In this document: one piece after another, positions 1 through 7,327 of the stretch | Numbering within the stretch: the first letter of the stretch is position 1 | Layout: each line of letters starts with the position of its first letter | Origin: Rugosimonospora africana | GTDB taxonomy: Bacteria > Actinomycetota > Actinomycetes > Mycobacteriales > Micromonosporaceae | Direction of reading: 5' to 3' | Assembly (NCBI RefSeq): GCF_016862975.1 | Contig: NZ_BONZ01000043.1 | Span: forward strand, 1 to 64,000 | Length of the DNA stretch: 64,000 nt | Notes under the pieces: generated by a model | The model's input: the letters and a program-made list of their open reading frames with translations, nothing else | What the model was told of the DNA's origin: nothing | Databases searched by the model: none | Translations under genes and position numbers: made by a program

Positions 1-962
1 GCCCACCGCCTACCAGCGCGCCGCCGACCAGCCCGCCACCGAACAATGGCAGCTTCAAGAACCCGATCTACTTCATGCCGCTGGACAACAACCCGCAGAA
101 CATCACCGACGCGATCAACGCGTCCGGGGTGCGGAACTTCAATCTGGCGTTCGTACTGGACTCGGGCGGGTGCACGCCGGCCTGGGGAGGGGACTCCGCG
201 CACCGGGTGTCCTCGGACGGCACGGTCACCGGGGTGGTGAACGCGGTACGGGCCAAGGGCGGCGACGTCGCGGTGTCCTTCGGCGGGTACAACGGCAACG
301 AACTGGGCGCCTCCTGCGGCGGCGCGTCCGGCCTCGCCGCGGCGTACCAGTCGGTCATCAGCAAGTACGGGCTGACCCGCATCGATCTCGACTACGAAGG
401 CGATGACCTGGATGCCAACACGGCGGTCCGGTTCGGCGCCATCAAGATCCTGGAGGACAACGCCCGCGCGGCCGGTCGGGCGCTGCACGTGTCGCTGACG
501 GTACCGATGACGACGGTCGGCTTCCCCGGCTCCGGTACCGATGAGATCCGCGCGGCCATCTCGGCGGGCGCGGCCTTCGACATCATCAACATCATGGCCT
601 TCGACTACGGCCTGACCAACGCCGGCGACCAGGTGACCAGCGTCGAACTGGTGACGGCGGCGGCCCAGGGGCAGCTCAAGAGCCTGTACGGCTGGGACGA
701 CGCGACCGCGTGGAGCCACCTCGGCCTACAGATCATGAACGGGCACACCGATCAGCCCTCGGAACTGTTCACGCTGTCCTCGTTCCAGTCGCTGCTGGCC
801 TACGCGAAGTCCAAGCACGTCGGCTGGTTCTCCTACTGGTCGCTGAACCGCGACCGGGCCTGCGATCCGAGTGTGCCGCACAACTGGGCGGACGGATCGT
901 GCAGCAGCGTCGCCCAGAACCCGTACGACTTCTCCAAGATCATCGCGCAGTACAACGGGTAG
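1..962 (+). CDS. Secreted GH18 chitinase, 5'-truncated by window edge
   Basis: The open frame runs in from before the window; the first full codon is at base 3. The visible protein starts with a Pro/Thr/Ser linker of about 14 residues, as found between a carbohydrate-binding module and a catalytic domain, and continues into a glycoside hydrolase family 18 barrel. The active-site strand reads RIDLDYEGDD, matching the D-x-D-x-E core with the acid/base Glu; the outermost Asp of the usual motif is Thr here. FGGYNGNELG (substrate strand) and the late Trp-rich segment GWFSYWSLNRD fit bacterial chitinases. It should hydrolyse chitin or related beta-1,4-GlcNAc polymers outside the cell. The signal peptide and binding module must lie upstream. 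A strong hairpin follows the stop. Family call firm; activity inferred. Confidence 0.9.
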   Translation, partial: PPPTSAPPTSPPPNNGSFKNPIYFMPLDNNPQNITDAINASGVRNFNLAFVLDSGGCTPAWGGDSAHRVSSDGTVTGVVNAVRAKGGDVAVSFGGYNGNELGASCGGASGLAAAYQSVISKYGLTRIDLDYEGDDLDANTAVRFGAIKILEDNARAAGRALHVSLTVPMTTVGFPGSGTDEIRAAISAGAAFDIINIMAFDYGLTNAGDQVTSVELVTAAAQGQLKSLYGWDDATAWSHLGLQIMNGHTDQPSELFTLSSFQSLLAYAKSKHVGWFSYWSLNRDRACDPSVPHNWADGSCSSVAQNPYDFSKIIAQYNG

Positions 963-994
963 GCCAACCCCGTCGTATCACCGGTGATCGGAAC

Positions 995-1027
995 GGGCCG
1001 GCAGTCGCCCCACACGGCTGCCGGCCC
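995..1027 (+). terminator. Hairpin terminator after chitinase
   Basis: Perfect 10-bp inverted repeat, GGGCCGGCAG (995-1004) and CTGCCGGCCC (1018-1027), starting 33 bp after the chitinase stop. There is no long T-run, as usual for actinobacterial GC-hairpin terminators. Confidence 0.6.
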
Positions 1028-1033
1028 ACCGCT

Positions 1034-1081
1034 GCTCTGTCGCCCCGCTGCTCTTTTGCCCCGCGGTTCTGTCGCCCCGCG
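1034..1081. repeat. Three 16-bp tandem units
   Basis: Three imperfect units of about 16 bp based on GYTCTGTCGCCCCGCG lie just downstream of the chitinase terminator. Similar short triplications occur elsewhere in the window near gene ends. No coding function seen. Confidence 0.55.
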
Positions 1082-1144
1082 GGTTGACGAAGAGCCGGCG
1101 CTGGGATCGCGCCGACTCGTTGCGTCATCGTGAGAGGTGGCCGG

Positions 1145-1576
1145 TCAACGACCCGCCAGCAACCTGGACACCGCGCCGTCGAGGTCGAGATAGTCGGTCT
1201 CCCGCCCGCGCGGGACGACTACATAGGTACGGCGAAGGAATCGCACCAGCACGCTGCGTGGTACCTCGAACAGTGCGTTGCCGTCCGGCGAGGACAGGGC
1301 GAGCGCGATGAAGTCCCCGCGCGGCGTGGCCCACGGCCAGACCCTCACATCACCGATGCCGGCTGGTTCGTCCAGCCCACTGACCAGCAGTTCGCGGGCG
1401 AAGGACCAGCTGACCGCCTCGCCGCCGGCAGATTCGGCGTGAAAGAGCACATGAACGGCATATGGATCGACCGGGTCGTACCTCAAACTCGCCCGGACCG
1501 GTAAGGCGGTGGCGTCCGGCGCAACCAGCCGTAGTGACGTCTCGACCTCTACGGTCGTGGGACGAATGGCACTCAT
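1145..1576 (-). CDS. SsgA/SsgB-family sporulation and cell-division regulator
   Basis: This 143-residue protein has the full-length pattern of SsgA-like proteins: ETSLRLV near the N-terminus, LRYDPVDPYAVHVLFH, WSFARELLVSGL, the family signature GIGDVRVWPW, ALSSPDGNALFEVP, and a C-terminal FLRRTYVVVPRG with an Asp-rich end. In Streptomyces, SsgB recruits FtsZ to sporulation septa with SsgA. The SsgA-like family is confined to morphologically complex actinomycetes, so this is the best sign that the organism forms spores or mycelium. Length matches the family. It is transcribed alone; about 0.8 kb without recognised genes lies upstream and may hold its promoter. Which paralogue (SsgB or another SALP) cannot be decided, though SsgB is the form outside Streptomyces. 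Confidence 0.93.
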   Translation of the reverse strand: MSAIRPTTVEVETSLRLVAPDATALPVRASLRYDPVDPYAVHVLFHAESAGGEAVSWSFARELLVSGLDEPAGIGDVRVWPWATPRGDFIALALSSPDGNALFEVPRSVLVRFLRRTYVVVPRGRETDYLDLDGAVSRLLAGR

Positions 1577-2374
1577 GTTGTACTCCCCCCGGCACCATTG
1601 CGGGGCCGCTCGCTGTGCCCCGCCCCTCCCATACTCAAGGCGCTACCTCTCGTCACGCTCCGCCATGGCCTTATCTCACCCTGTAGTGGGATGACAAAAC
1701 AGAGTACTCAGGCGATTGAGTGGAAATTTAATGAGATGTCCACTTCCGCTTTTGTGCCCCGATTTGCCCGGCGTCGGGTTTTGCTTTTCTGCCGTTGACT
1801 CACCTCGGTAACGTGCGTTGGTCCGTTCAGGTGACGGCGCAACCCTTATTGCCGGTCGCCGCCCACGAGACGAGGCGAGCCGCCCGAACCGTGCGCACCC
1901 GTTCGTACCGGTCTTGTCCGGCGGACGGATGAGATTCGGCTGTGGCGCCAACGGTTCCGGCGATGTCATGCGATGTGCTGCGGGGTGGTCCGTGCGTGGT
2001 CGGCGCGACGGGGTGGTGTCCGGAGTGCTCCGCGGGCCGATGCTCCCGTGGACGATGCGGTCGCGAACGTACGTCGATGTTTCGCACATAATCGCGCCAT
2101 TACCGGCCGGCCCCACTGTTCTGTCTGAAGAAAAGCTTTTGGCGCGCGCCGCACGGTTGAGTGGCGTCTCGTTGTCGAGAGCCCGAACCCGCGACAAGTC
2201 GTCGGAGTGGCGATCCCGCTGCGACATCTCCCATTTAATCGGACATGTTGCGTCTTTGCGGACAGATGCCTTAGAGGAGGCCAAGTCGGCTCTCGGCACC
2301 GGCCATCAGTCACATCGGTGTGCCTGGCTGACCTTCAGGTGCCTCCTACCGATCGCCACCATGCTGACGCATGA
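1577..2374. other. Intergenic region, no recognised gene
   Basis: About 800 bp with several open frames but none with actinobacterial coding character or a familiar product. Bases about 1680-1800 and 2080-2150 are clearly less GC-rich than the surroundings, which suits regulatory DNA for the divergent ssgB-like gene and the downstream small gene. Nothing else identified. Confidence 0.5.
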
Positions 2375-2400
2375 TTGGGTTACGAACAAGAAGTAACCAA
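2375..2400 (+). promoter_or_regulatory. Palindrome before the small-protein/FrnE operon
   Basis: GGTTAC (2378-2383) and GTAACC (2393-2398) are perfect inverted repeats 9 bp apart; allowing one bulged G, the arms extend to TTGG-TTAC and GTAACCAA. The site ends 13 bp before the ATG at 2412 and next to its Shine-Dalgarno sequence, a good place for a repressor. The regulator is unknown. Confidence 0.45.
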
Positions 2401-2411
2401 TGGGAGACCCG

Positions 2412-2687
2412 ATGAGCGTATCCAGCCCTGACGGGCGCGCGCCGGCCGACGAGCCCGCGCCGGCCGACGGAACCATCGCCGGCGGCGCGACCGTCGCCAG
2501 CACCGGAACCGTCGCCAGCACCGCGACCGCCCCGACCACCGCGGGCACCGGAACCGGCGAGTCCGCGCCGCCCGCGTTGTCGGTACCCGCGAATTCGGTG
2601 CCCGCGCTTTCGATGCCCGCGGTACCGGGTCTGGTCGTGCTGGCCACGGACGACGCGCCGATGTGCTCGGACGGGGTCTGCCTGTGA
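2412..2687 (+). CDS. Small Ala/Thr/Pro-rich protein with C-terminal CSDGVC
   Basis: A 91-residue protein of low complexity. The start at 2412 is preferred because GGGAG sits 6 bp before it; an in-frame ATG at 2400 has no such site. Residues 10-75 are Ala, Thr, Pro, Gly and Val repeats predicted disordered. The last 20 residues change character: VPGLVVLATDDAP followed by MCSDGVCL at the very end, giving two Cys four residues apart. Its stop overlaps an alternative GTG of the DsbA/FrnE-like gene next door, so the two are translationally coupled. A thiol substrate or partner of that neighbour is possible, but this is inference; I do not recognise a family. Confidence 0.6.
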   Translation: MSVSSPDGRAPADEPAPADGTIAGGATVASTGTVASTATAPTTAGTGTGESAPPALSVPANSVPALSMPAVPGLVVLATDDAPMCSDGVCL

Positions 2688-2701
2688 GCAGGGAGTTGCC
2701 G

Positions 2702-3352
2702 GTGAAGATCGAAGTGTGGTCGGACGTCGTGTGCCCGTGGTGCTACATCGGCAAGCGTCGGCTGGACCGGGCGCTCGCGGGGTTCGAGCACGCCGACGAG
2801 GTCGAGGTGGAGTGGCGTAGCTTCCAGCTCGATCCGACGTACCCCAAGGGAGCCCAGCGGCCGGTGCTGGCGCACCTGGCGCAGAAGATGGGCGGCTCGG
2901 TCGACCAGGTACGCGCGATGACCGACCGGGTGAAGTCGCTGGCCGCCGACGAGGGGCTGGAGTACGACTTCGATCGGGCGATCGCCGTCAACACGGTCGA
3001 TGCCCACCGGGTGTCCCACCTGGCGAAGGCCCATGGGCTCGGCGGCCAGATGCACGAGCGGCTGCTGCGCGCCCACCTCATGGAGGGCGAGACGGTCGAC
3101 GACGTCGAGACTCTGGTCCGGCTGGCCGGTGAGGTCGGTGTCCCGGCCGACGAGGCGCGCCGCGTGCTGGCCGGCGACGAGTACGCCAAGGACGTCGAGG
3201 CGGACAGCCGGGAGGCCCAGCTGCTGGGTGCGAACGGGGTTCCGTTCTTCGTACTGGGCCGCCGGTACGGCATCTCGGGCGCCCAGCCGCTGGAGGTGTT
3301 CGAGACTGCGCTGCGCACGGCGTACGAGCAGGCGAGCCCGACCGCCGAGTAG
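2702..3352 (+). CDS. DsbA-family FrnE-like thiol oxidoreductase/isomerase
   Basis: The 216-residue product begins with VKIEVWSDVVCPWCYIGKRR: a thioredoxin beta strand followed by the CPWC redox motif of the FrnE subgroup of DsbA proteins. A helical insert carries NTVDAHRVSHLA, and GVPFFVLGRRYGISGAQP near residue 190 provides the cis-Pro loop that faces the active site. FrnE proteins are cytoplasmic (no signal peptide is seen) and handle disulfides or polyketide isomerisation. GTG 2702 is chosen since GGGAG lies 6 bp before it; GTG 2684, overlapping the upstream stop, is the alternative. Coupled to the small CSDGVC protein upstream. Exact substrate unknown. Confidence 0.88.
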   Translation: MKIEVWSDVVCPWCYIGKRRLDRALAGFEHADEVEVEWRSFQLDPTYPKGAQRPVLAHLAQKMGGSVDQVRAMTDRVKSLAADEGLEYDFDRAIAVNTVDAHRVSHLAKAHGLGGQMHERLLRAHLMEGETVDDVETLVRLAGEVGVPADEARRVLAGDEYAKDVEADSREAQLLGANGVPFFVLGRRYGISGAQPLEVFETALRTAYEQASPTAE

Positions 3353-3453
3353 CCGCCGCCGAGTAACCGGCCCGACGCGACGCACCCTGTTCGGAGAATG
3401 ATCTCCGGACGGGGTGTTGTCGTCAGGCGTGCCGGGCGGTGACGATGACTTGT

Positions 3454-3524
3454 GGCGAGCGCAGAGGGCCGTGCCGAGTGGTGAGGGCCTGGCGAGCGCT
3501 GAGGGCCGTGCCGAGCGCAGAGGG
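3454..3524. repeat. Two 25-bp direct repeats plus partial third
   Basis: A 25-bp unit at 3454-3478 recurs at 3491-3515 with one mismatch, and its GAGCGCAGAGGG part returns at 3513-3524, directly before the Shine-Dalgarno sequence of the methyltransferase gene. Intervals are 37 and about 19 bp. Function unknown. Confidence 0.55.
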
Positions 3525-3536
3525 GGAGCCACCGCG

Positions 3537-4166
3537 ATGAGTACCGACGCGACCGCCCACAACCGGCGCCTCTGGGACCGGATGGCACCGAGCTACGACC
3601 GCGCCATGCGGCGATGCGAACCGCTGATGTTCGGCCGTGACGTCCGCCCGCTGGTGTGCGCCGAAGCCGGCGGCGACGTCCTCGAGGTCGCCATCGGGAC
3701 CGGGCTGAACCTGCCGTACTATCCGCCGGGCGTCCGGCTCACCGCCGTCGACCTGAGCCCGGCGATGCTGGCCGCCGCCCGTACCCGCGCCGCCGACCTC
3801 GGACTGGCCGCCGACCTGCGCGAAGCCGAGGCCGAACGGCTCCCGTTCGCGGACGCCTCGTTCGACACCGTGGTGGCCACCCTCTCGCTGTGCAGCGTGG
3901 TCGACGACCGGGCCGCGATCGCCGAGATGCACCGGGTGCTGCGCCCGGGCGGGCAACTCCTGCTTCTCGACCACGTCGCGGCGACGAACCCGATCGTCCT
4001 CGCCCTGCAACGGCTCCTGGAGCGCTTCACCGTCCGCACGGCCGGCGACTACCAGACCCGGCACCCGCTGCCGCTGGTCGAGCGGGCCGGCTTCACCGTG
4101 CGGTACAGCCACCGCTCCAAGCTCGGGATGGTCGAACGCCTCGCCGCGGTCAAACCGGCGACCTGA
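3537..4166 (+). CDS. Class I SAM-dependent methyltransferase
   Basis: A 209-residue Rossmann methyltransferase. Motif I reads DVLEVAIGTGLNLPYYP (residues about 44-60), motif II has the acidic TAVDLSPAML, a post-I stretch AERLPFADASFDTVV fits the UbiE/COQ5-like group, and RPGGQLLLLDHV is the late beta-strand region. The extended YDRAMRRCEPLMFGRD N-terminus resembles phospholipid or menaquinone-type methyltransferases, but no substrate can be assigned. Start 3537 has AGGGGGAG at 3521-3528, 8 bp upstream; longer upstream reading is through repeats and unlikely. The probable response-regulator operator lies 28 bp after the stop, so the gene itself is probably outside that regulon. Confidence 0.85.
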   Translation: MSTDATAHNRRLWDRMAPSYDRAMRRCEPLMFGRDVRPLVCAEAGGDVLEVAIGTGLNLPYYPPGVRLTAVDLSPAMLAAARTRAADLGLAADLREAEAERLPFADASFDTVVATLSLCSVVDDRAAIAEMHRVLRPGGQLLLLDHVAATNPIVLALQRLLERFTVRTAGDYQTRHPLPLVERAGFTVRYSHRSKLGMVERLAAVKPAT

Positions 4167-4193
4167 TGGTCCGCGACGCGGCTGTGACGACAG

Positions 4194-4209
4194 TACCGCG
4201 TTCGTGGTA
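4194..4209. promoter_or_regulatory. Palindromic operator before the two-component operon
   Basis: TACCGCG-TT-CGTGGTA, an inverted repeat with 7-bp arms and one mismatch. Its centre is 42.5 bp before the kinase ATG at 4244. The same 16-bp palindrome, perfect, recurs at 5984-5999 at the far end of the operon, pointing to binding by the encoded response regulator. Confidence 0.6.
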
Positions 4210-4243
4210 TGCCAGATCCCCGCGGGTTTCGTACCGTGGCCCC

Positions 4244-5329
4244 ATGCGTCGTTGGTGGTTGGACGCCGGTGTGGTGGTCGTCGCCGGTGCGGCCGCCGCG
4301 GCCCGGGTCGCGGCGGCGCCGGTACTGCCGCGCGATCGGGCACCGGACGGTGTCGCGTACGCGATGGTGGCGGGCATGGCGCTGGCGCTCCTGCTGCGCC
4401 GGTACTATCCGGCGGCCGTCATGGCGGCGGTCGGTGTGCTGTACCTGGCCTACCACGTGTCCCGCTATCCCGGTGGTGCGCCCGCGGTCGCGGTCTGGGT
4501 GGCCCTGTACTCGGTGGCGGTCGCGCCACGCCGGCGCCTCGGCCTGGCCGTGGCGGCCGTACTGATCGTGCTGGACGCGCAGGGGCGCATGGCGGTCGCC
4601 GGGGTAGGGCCGCTGGATTCCACACTGGACGGTTCGACCGGCCTGTTCATCGCCGCGCTGTTGCTCGGCGAGGTGGTACGCGGGCGGCAGGTTCGGCTGG
4701 CGTTGCTGGCCGCGGAGCGCGACCGGGCGGAGGAGCAGGGCCTCACGCAGGAGCGCATCCGGATCGCCCGCGAGCTGCACGACCTGAGCGCCCACACGCT
4801 GGCGGTGGTGAGCGTGCAGTCCGGGGTGGCCGCCGAGCTGATCGACGAGGATCCCGTCCAGGCGCGTACCGCGTTGGAGGCGGTGAGCCGCGCGGCCCGG
4901 GAGGCCATGGTGGAACTGCGCGCCGCGGTGGGCGTACTGCGCGACGGAAACCGTCCCCGCACGGCCGAACCACCCGCGCCGACGCTCGATCGGTTGCCCG
5001 ACATCGCCGCCGGTACCGGAGCGACGCTGGTGTGCGAGGGCATGCCGCGCCAGCTGCCCCGGGCGATCGAGGCCACCGCGTACCGGATACTGCAGGAAGC
5101 CGTGGCCAACGCGGTGCGGCACTCTGGCGCCCGACATATCGAGATGCGGGTCGGCTACCTGCCCGACGGGCTGTCGTTGACTGTGCTCGACGACGGGCGC
5201 GGCGGCGAGGCCGTACCCGGCAATGGCCTGCGCGGCATGGCAGAACGGGCTCGTGGCCTGGGCGGCTGGCTGCGCGCCGGACCGGCCGAACGGGGAGGGT
5301 TCCAGGTGCGGGCATGGCTGCCGGGATGA
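4244..5329 (+). CDS. NarL-type sensor histidine kinase (HisKA_3)
   Basis: A 361-residue membrane sensor. Residues 1-150 hold four or five hydrophobic segments with little outside the membrane, the layout of actinobacterial intramembrane-sensing kinases. A coiled segment leads to the HisKA_3 box ERIRIARELHDLSAHTL, with the phosphorylatable His in RELHD. The ATPase domain shows EAVANAVRHSGA (N box), LDDGRGG and NGLRGMAERARGLGG (G boxes). It should autophosphorylate and pass phosphate to the regulator, whose ATG overlaps its stop (ATGA). Start 4244 is followed by MRRWWLDAG, a normal cytoplasmic lead-in; a TACCGT 6 bp upstream suggests a leaderless transcript. Signal unknown. Confidence 0.9.
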   Translation: MRRWWLDAGVVVVAGAAAAARVAAAPVLPRDRAPDGVAYAMVAGMALALLLRRYYPAAVMAAVGVLYLAYHVSRYPGGAPAVAVWVALYSVAVAPRRRLGLAVAAVLIVLDAQGRMAVAGVGPLDSTLDGSTGLFIAALLLGEVVRGRQVRLALLAAERDRAEEQGLTQERIRIARELHDLSAHTLAVVSVQSGVAAELIDEDPVQARTALEAVSRAAREAMVELRAAVGVLRDGNRPRTAEPPAPTLDRLPDIAAGTGATLVCEGMPRQLPRAIEATAYRILQEAVANAVRHSGARHIEMRVGYLPDGLSLTVLDDGRGGEAVPGNGLRGMAERARGLGGWLRAGPAERGGFQVRAWLPG

Positions 5330-6000
5330 CGGTGCGGGTACTGCTGGCCGACGATGAGACGCTGGTGCGCGCCGGGTTCCGGGTCCTGCTGGAGCGCGCA
5401 CCCGACATCGAGGTCGTCGCCGAGGCCAGCGACGGCGACGAGGCGATCGCGCTGACCCGGGCGCACCGGCCGGATGTCGTCCTGATGGACGTGCGGATGC
5501 CGGGTACCGACGGCCTGACCGCCACCCGCCGGATCCTCGGCGACGGCCGGCTGCCCGGCGTCCGGGTCGTCGTGCTGACCACCTTCGAACTCGACGAGTA
5601 CGTGTACGGCGCCCTGCAGGCGGGCGCCAGCGGCTTCCTGCTCAAGGATCTGACCCCGGACGAGCTGCGCCACGCGGTCCGGGTGGTGGCCGCCGGCGAA
5701 GCCCTGCTCGCGCCGGCCGTCACCCGGCGCCTCATCGCCGCCTTCACCGCCCCAACCGGCCCCGCCGACGAACCGCCACCACCCGGGCTGGACACCCTCA
5801 CCGTGCGCGAGCGGGAAGTGGTCGCGCTCATCGCCGACGGGCTGTCCACAATGGAGATAGCGGATCGGTTGAGGATGAGCCCGGCCACGGCGAAGACCCA
5901 CACCAACCGGGCGATGACGAAGTTGGGAGCACGCGACCGCGCGCAGCTGGTGGTCTTCGCCTACCGCTGGCGGCTGGCTCGGCTACCACGTTCGTGGTAG
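5326..6000 (+). CDS. NarL/LuxR-family response regulator
   Basis: This 224-residue partner of the kinase overlaps it by four bases. The receiver domain begins MTVRVLLADDETLVRAG with the acidic pair, has the phospho-Asp in VVLMDVRMPGTDG, Thr in VVVLTTFE and Lys in GFLLKDLTP. The C-terminal LuxR helix-turn-helix reads LTVREREVVALIADGLST, then MEIADRLRMSPATAKTHTNR. The 3' end is odd: the last codons and stop lie within a perfect 16-bp palindrome (5984-5999) that also appears before the kinase, so the regulator's own gene end doubles as a probable operator for the downstream gene. Function firm as a transcription factor; target set inferred. Confidence 0.93.
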   Translation: MTVRVLLADDETLVRAGFRVLLERAPDIEVVAEASDGDEAIALTRAHRPDVVLMDVRMPGTDGLTATRRILGDGRLPGVRVVVLTTFELDEYVYGALQAGASGFLLKDLTPDELRHAVRVVAAGEALLAPAVTRRLIAAFTAPTGPADEPPPPGLDTLTVREREVVALIADGLSTMEIADRLRMSPATAKTHTNRAMTKLGARDRAQLVVFAYRWRLARLPRSW

Positions 6001-6022
6001 TCCGGGTACCGCGTTCGCGAGA
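5984..6022. promoter_or_regulatory. Operator pair between regulator and membrane-protein gene
   Basis: A perfect TACCACG-TT-CGTGGTA (5984-5999) overlaps the regulator's stop, and a degenerate copy TACCGCG-TT-CGCGAGA (6007-6022) follows 23 bp later. The second centre is 43.5 bp before the ATG at 6058, nearly the same distance as in the kinase promoter (42.5 bp), as expected for an activator touching the -35 region. Confidence 0.6.
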
Positions 6023-6050
6023 TTGCGGACGGTCTCGACGGCCATAGCGT
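6023..6050 (+). promoter_or_regulatory. Promoter of the 6058 gene, probably leaderless
   Basis: TTGCGG (6023-6028) and TAGCGT (6045-6050) with 16 bp between. Transcription would begin at or next to the ATG at 6058, which has no Shine-Dalgarno sequence. Confidence 0.45.
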
Positions 6051-6057
6051 CATTCGC

Positions 6058-6654
6058 ATGTTTCTCATCCTCGGTCCGGCGCTCAACCTCATCGCCGGCT
6101 TTTTCTGGCGGCAGGACGGAAGTCAGGGCGTGACGGGCGGTACTCTCACCGCGCTGTCCACGGGGTGCTGGCTTCTCGGCCTCATCGGTATCTACGGGCG
6201 GCTCCGGCCCCTCTCGCCGCGCTACGTGGCGGTCGCTCTGGCGGCCACCGTGTTCGGCACGGTGGGCGGTGTGACGTTCGCCGTACAAGCGATCCACGAA
6301 CAGATGTTCGACATCTCCCACTCCGTGGCCGTTGAGCGGGTCAATGACTTCCCGCTCGCCACCACGCTGTTCTGGATCTGCGGCCCGCTGTTCCCGGTCG
6401 CCCTAGCCGCGTTCGGGGTGCTGCTGGCCCGGCTCCGGGTGGCGCCGCTGCCGGTCAGCATCCTGATCGTGCTGGGGAGCCTGGCGTTCCCGCTGAGCCG
6501 GATGACCCGGCAGGCATCCATCGCACACGTGGCCGACGTGCTGCTGCTCCTGCCATTCCTGTACCTCGGCATTCAAGAGCTGCGTACCGCAAAGGCCGCG
6601 CCGAGCCAGGCGGTCCACGCGCAACCGTCCGTCCAGCAACCCGTCTCCCGGTAA
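6058..6654 (+). CDS. Six-helix integral membrane protein, possible DUF4386-like
   Basis: A 198-residue protein with about six hydrophobic segments, for example LILGPALNLIAGFFW, LTALSTGCWLLGLIGIYG, VAVALAATVFGTVGGVTFAV, TLFWICGPLFPVALAAFGVL, VSILIVLGSLAF and VADVLLLLPFLYLGI. The order and length resemble small DUF4386-type proteins, but no conserved catalytic residue is evident and the family name is tentative. It sits directly after the two-component operon behind two copies of the probable regulator operator, so it is a likely effector of that system, perhaps in envelope homeostasis. The C-terminal 25 residues are polar and cytoplasmic. Confidence 0.75.
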   Translation: MFLILGPALNLIAGFFWRQDGSQGVTGGTLTALSTGCWLLGLIGIYGRLRPLSPRYVAVALAATVFGTVGGVTFAVQAIHEQMFDISHSVAVERVNDFPLATTLFWICGPLFPVALAAFGVLLARLRVAPLPVSILIVLGSLAFPLSRMTRQASIAHVADVLLLLPFLYLGIQELRTAKAAPSQAVHAQPSVQQPVSR

Positions 6655-6686
6655 TTCGTTCTCCCGCAATCCGTTCTCCCGCAATC
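6642..6686. repeat. 15-bp tandem repeat spanning a stop codon
   Basis: Two perfect units CGTTCTCCCGCAATC (6657-6671 and 6672-6686) follow a degenerate unit (6642-6656) that carries the TAA stop of the upstream membrane-protein gene. One of several stop-spanning short repeats in the window. Confidence 0.6.
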
Positions 6687-6772
6687 CCTGGCGACCTGGC
6701 CGGGCATCGGTCGACAGACCGCCGCCCGGTCAGGTCGCCAGCCGTATGCTCCCCATGCGCTAACCTGCGCTT

Positions 6773-7318
6773 GTGACGATCGCTGTCGATCGGCTGATCC
6801 TTGTGCGGCATGCCATGCCGGCAGTGGATCCCGAAATTCCCGGTCACCTGTGGGAACTGGGCGAGGAAGGGCGCGCGGCTGCCCGGGCGTTGGCCGCGCT
6901 GCATGAGCCCGGATACTACGTGGCCAGCGACGAGCCGAAGGCGCTCCAGACCGTACGGGAGATGTCGGCCGGTCGTGACGTGGTACCCGAGCCGCGCCTG
7001 CGCGAGGTGCTGCGGCCGCACCGTTGGTCCGACGGCTATCGCGCGCAGGCCCACGCCTACGTCGACGGCGTCTGCCACGAGGGGTGGGAACCTCACGCCC
7101 GAGTGGCCGCCCGCTACGAGGCGGCGATTTCTCACCACGCCCGGGTCGCTGCCGCCCGGAAGCAGGCGCTGATCGTGGGTACCCACGGTCTCGCCCCGAC
7201 GGTGTGGCTGGCGACCCGTCTGCGTCTCGAACCCACTCCGGCCGACTTCTGGTCGAGCCTGCGGTTCCCCGACCTCATCGAGGTCGACTTCGTCGGAGGG
7301 CGTGTGCTGCGCGGCTGA
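6773..7318 (+). CDS. Histidine phosphatase (phosphoglycerate mutase-like)
   Basis: A 181-residue protein of the histidine phosphatase superfamily. LILVRHAMPAVDPE has the catalytic RHA form of the RHG motif, and LIVGTHGLAPTVWLA supplies the second catalytic His. YVASDEPKALQTV corresponds to the usual conserved S-x-x-x-R/K-A-x-x-T helix. Such proteins dephosphorylate small metabolites or proteins; substrate unknown. The GTG at 6773 is preceded by TAACCT at about 6761-6766 and no Shine-Dalgarno sequence, so translation is probably leaderless. It converges with the metallo-hydrolase gene, the two stops being 9 bp apart with no room for a terminator. Confidence 0.85.
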   Translation: MTIAVDRLILVRHAMPAVDPEIPGHLWELGEEGRAAARALAALHEPGYYVASDEPKALQTVREMSAGRDVVPEPRLREVLRPHRWSDGYRAQAHAYVDGVCHEGWEPHARVAARYEAAISHHARVAAARKQALIVGTHGLAPTVWLATRLRLEPTPADFWSSLRFPDLIEVDFVGGRVLRG

Positions 7319-7327
7319 CGAGTCCAG

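Noticed and set aside
1676-2299. 207-codon minus-strand frame in the gene-poor region
   Set aside because: No Shine-Dalgarno site, weak third-position GC bias and no recognisable motif.
2412-2687. RiPP precursor peptide
   Set aside because: The C-terminal Cys pair is suggestive, but no lanthipeptide, lasso, radical-SAM or protease gene is nearby.
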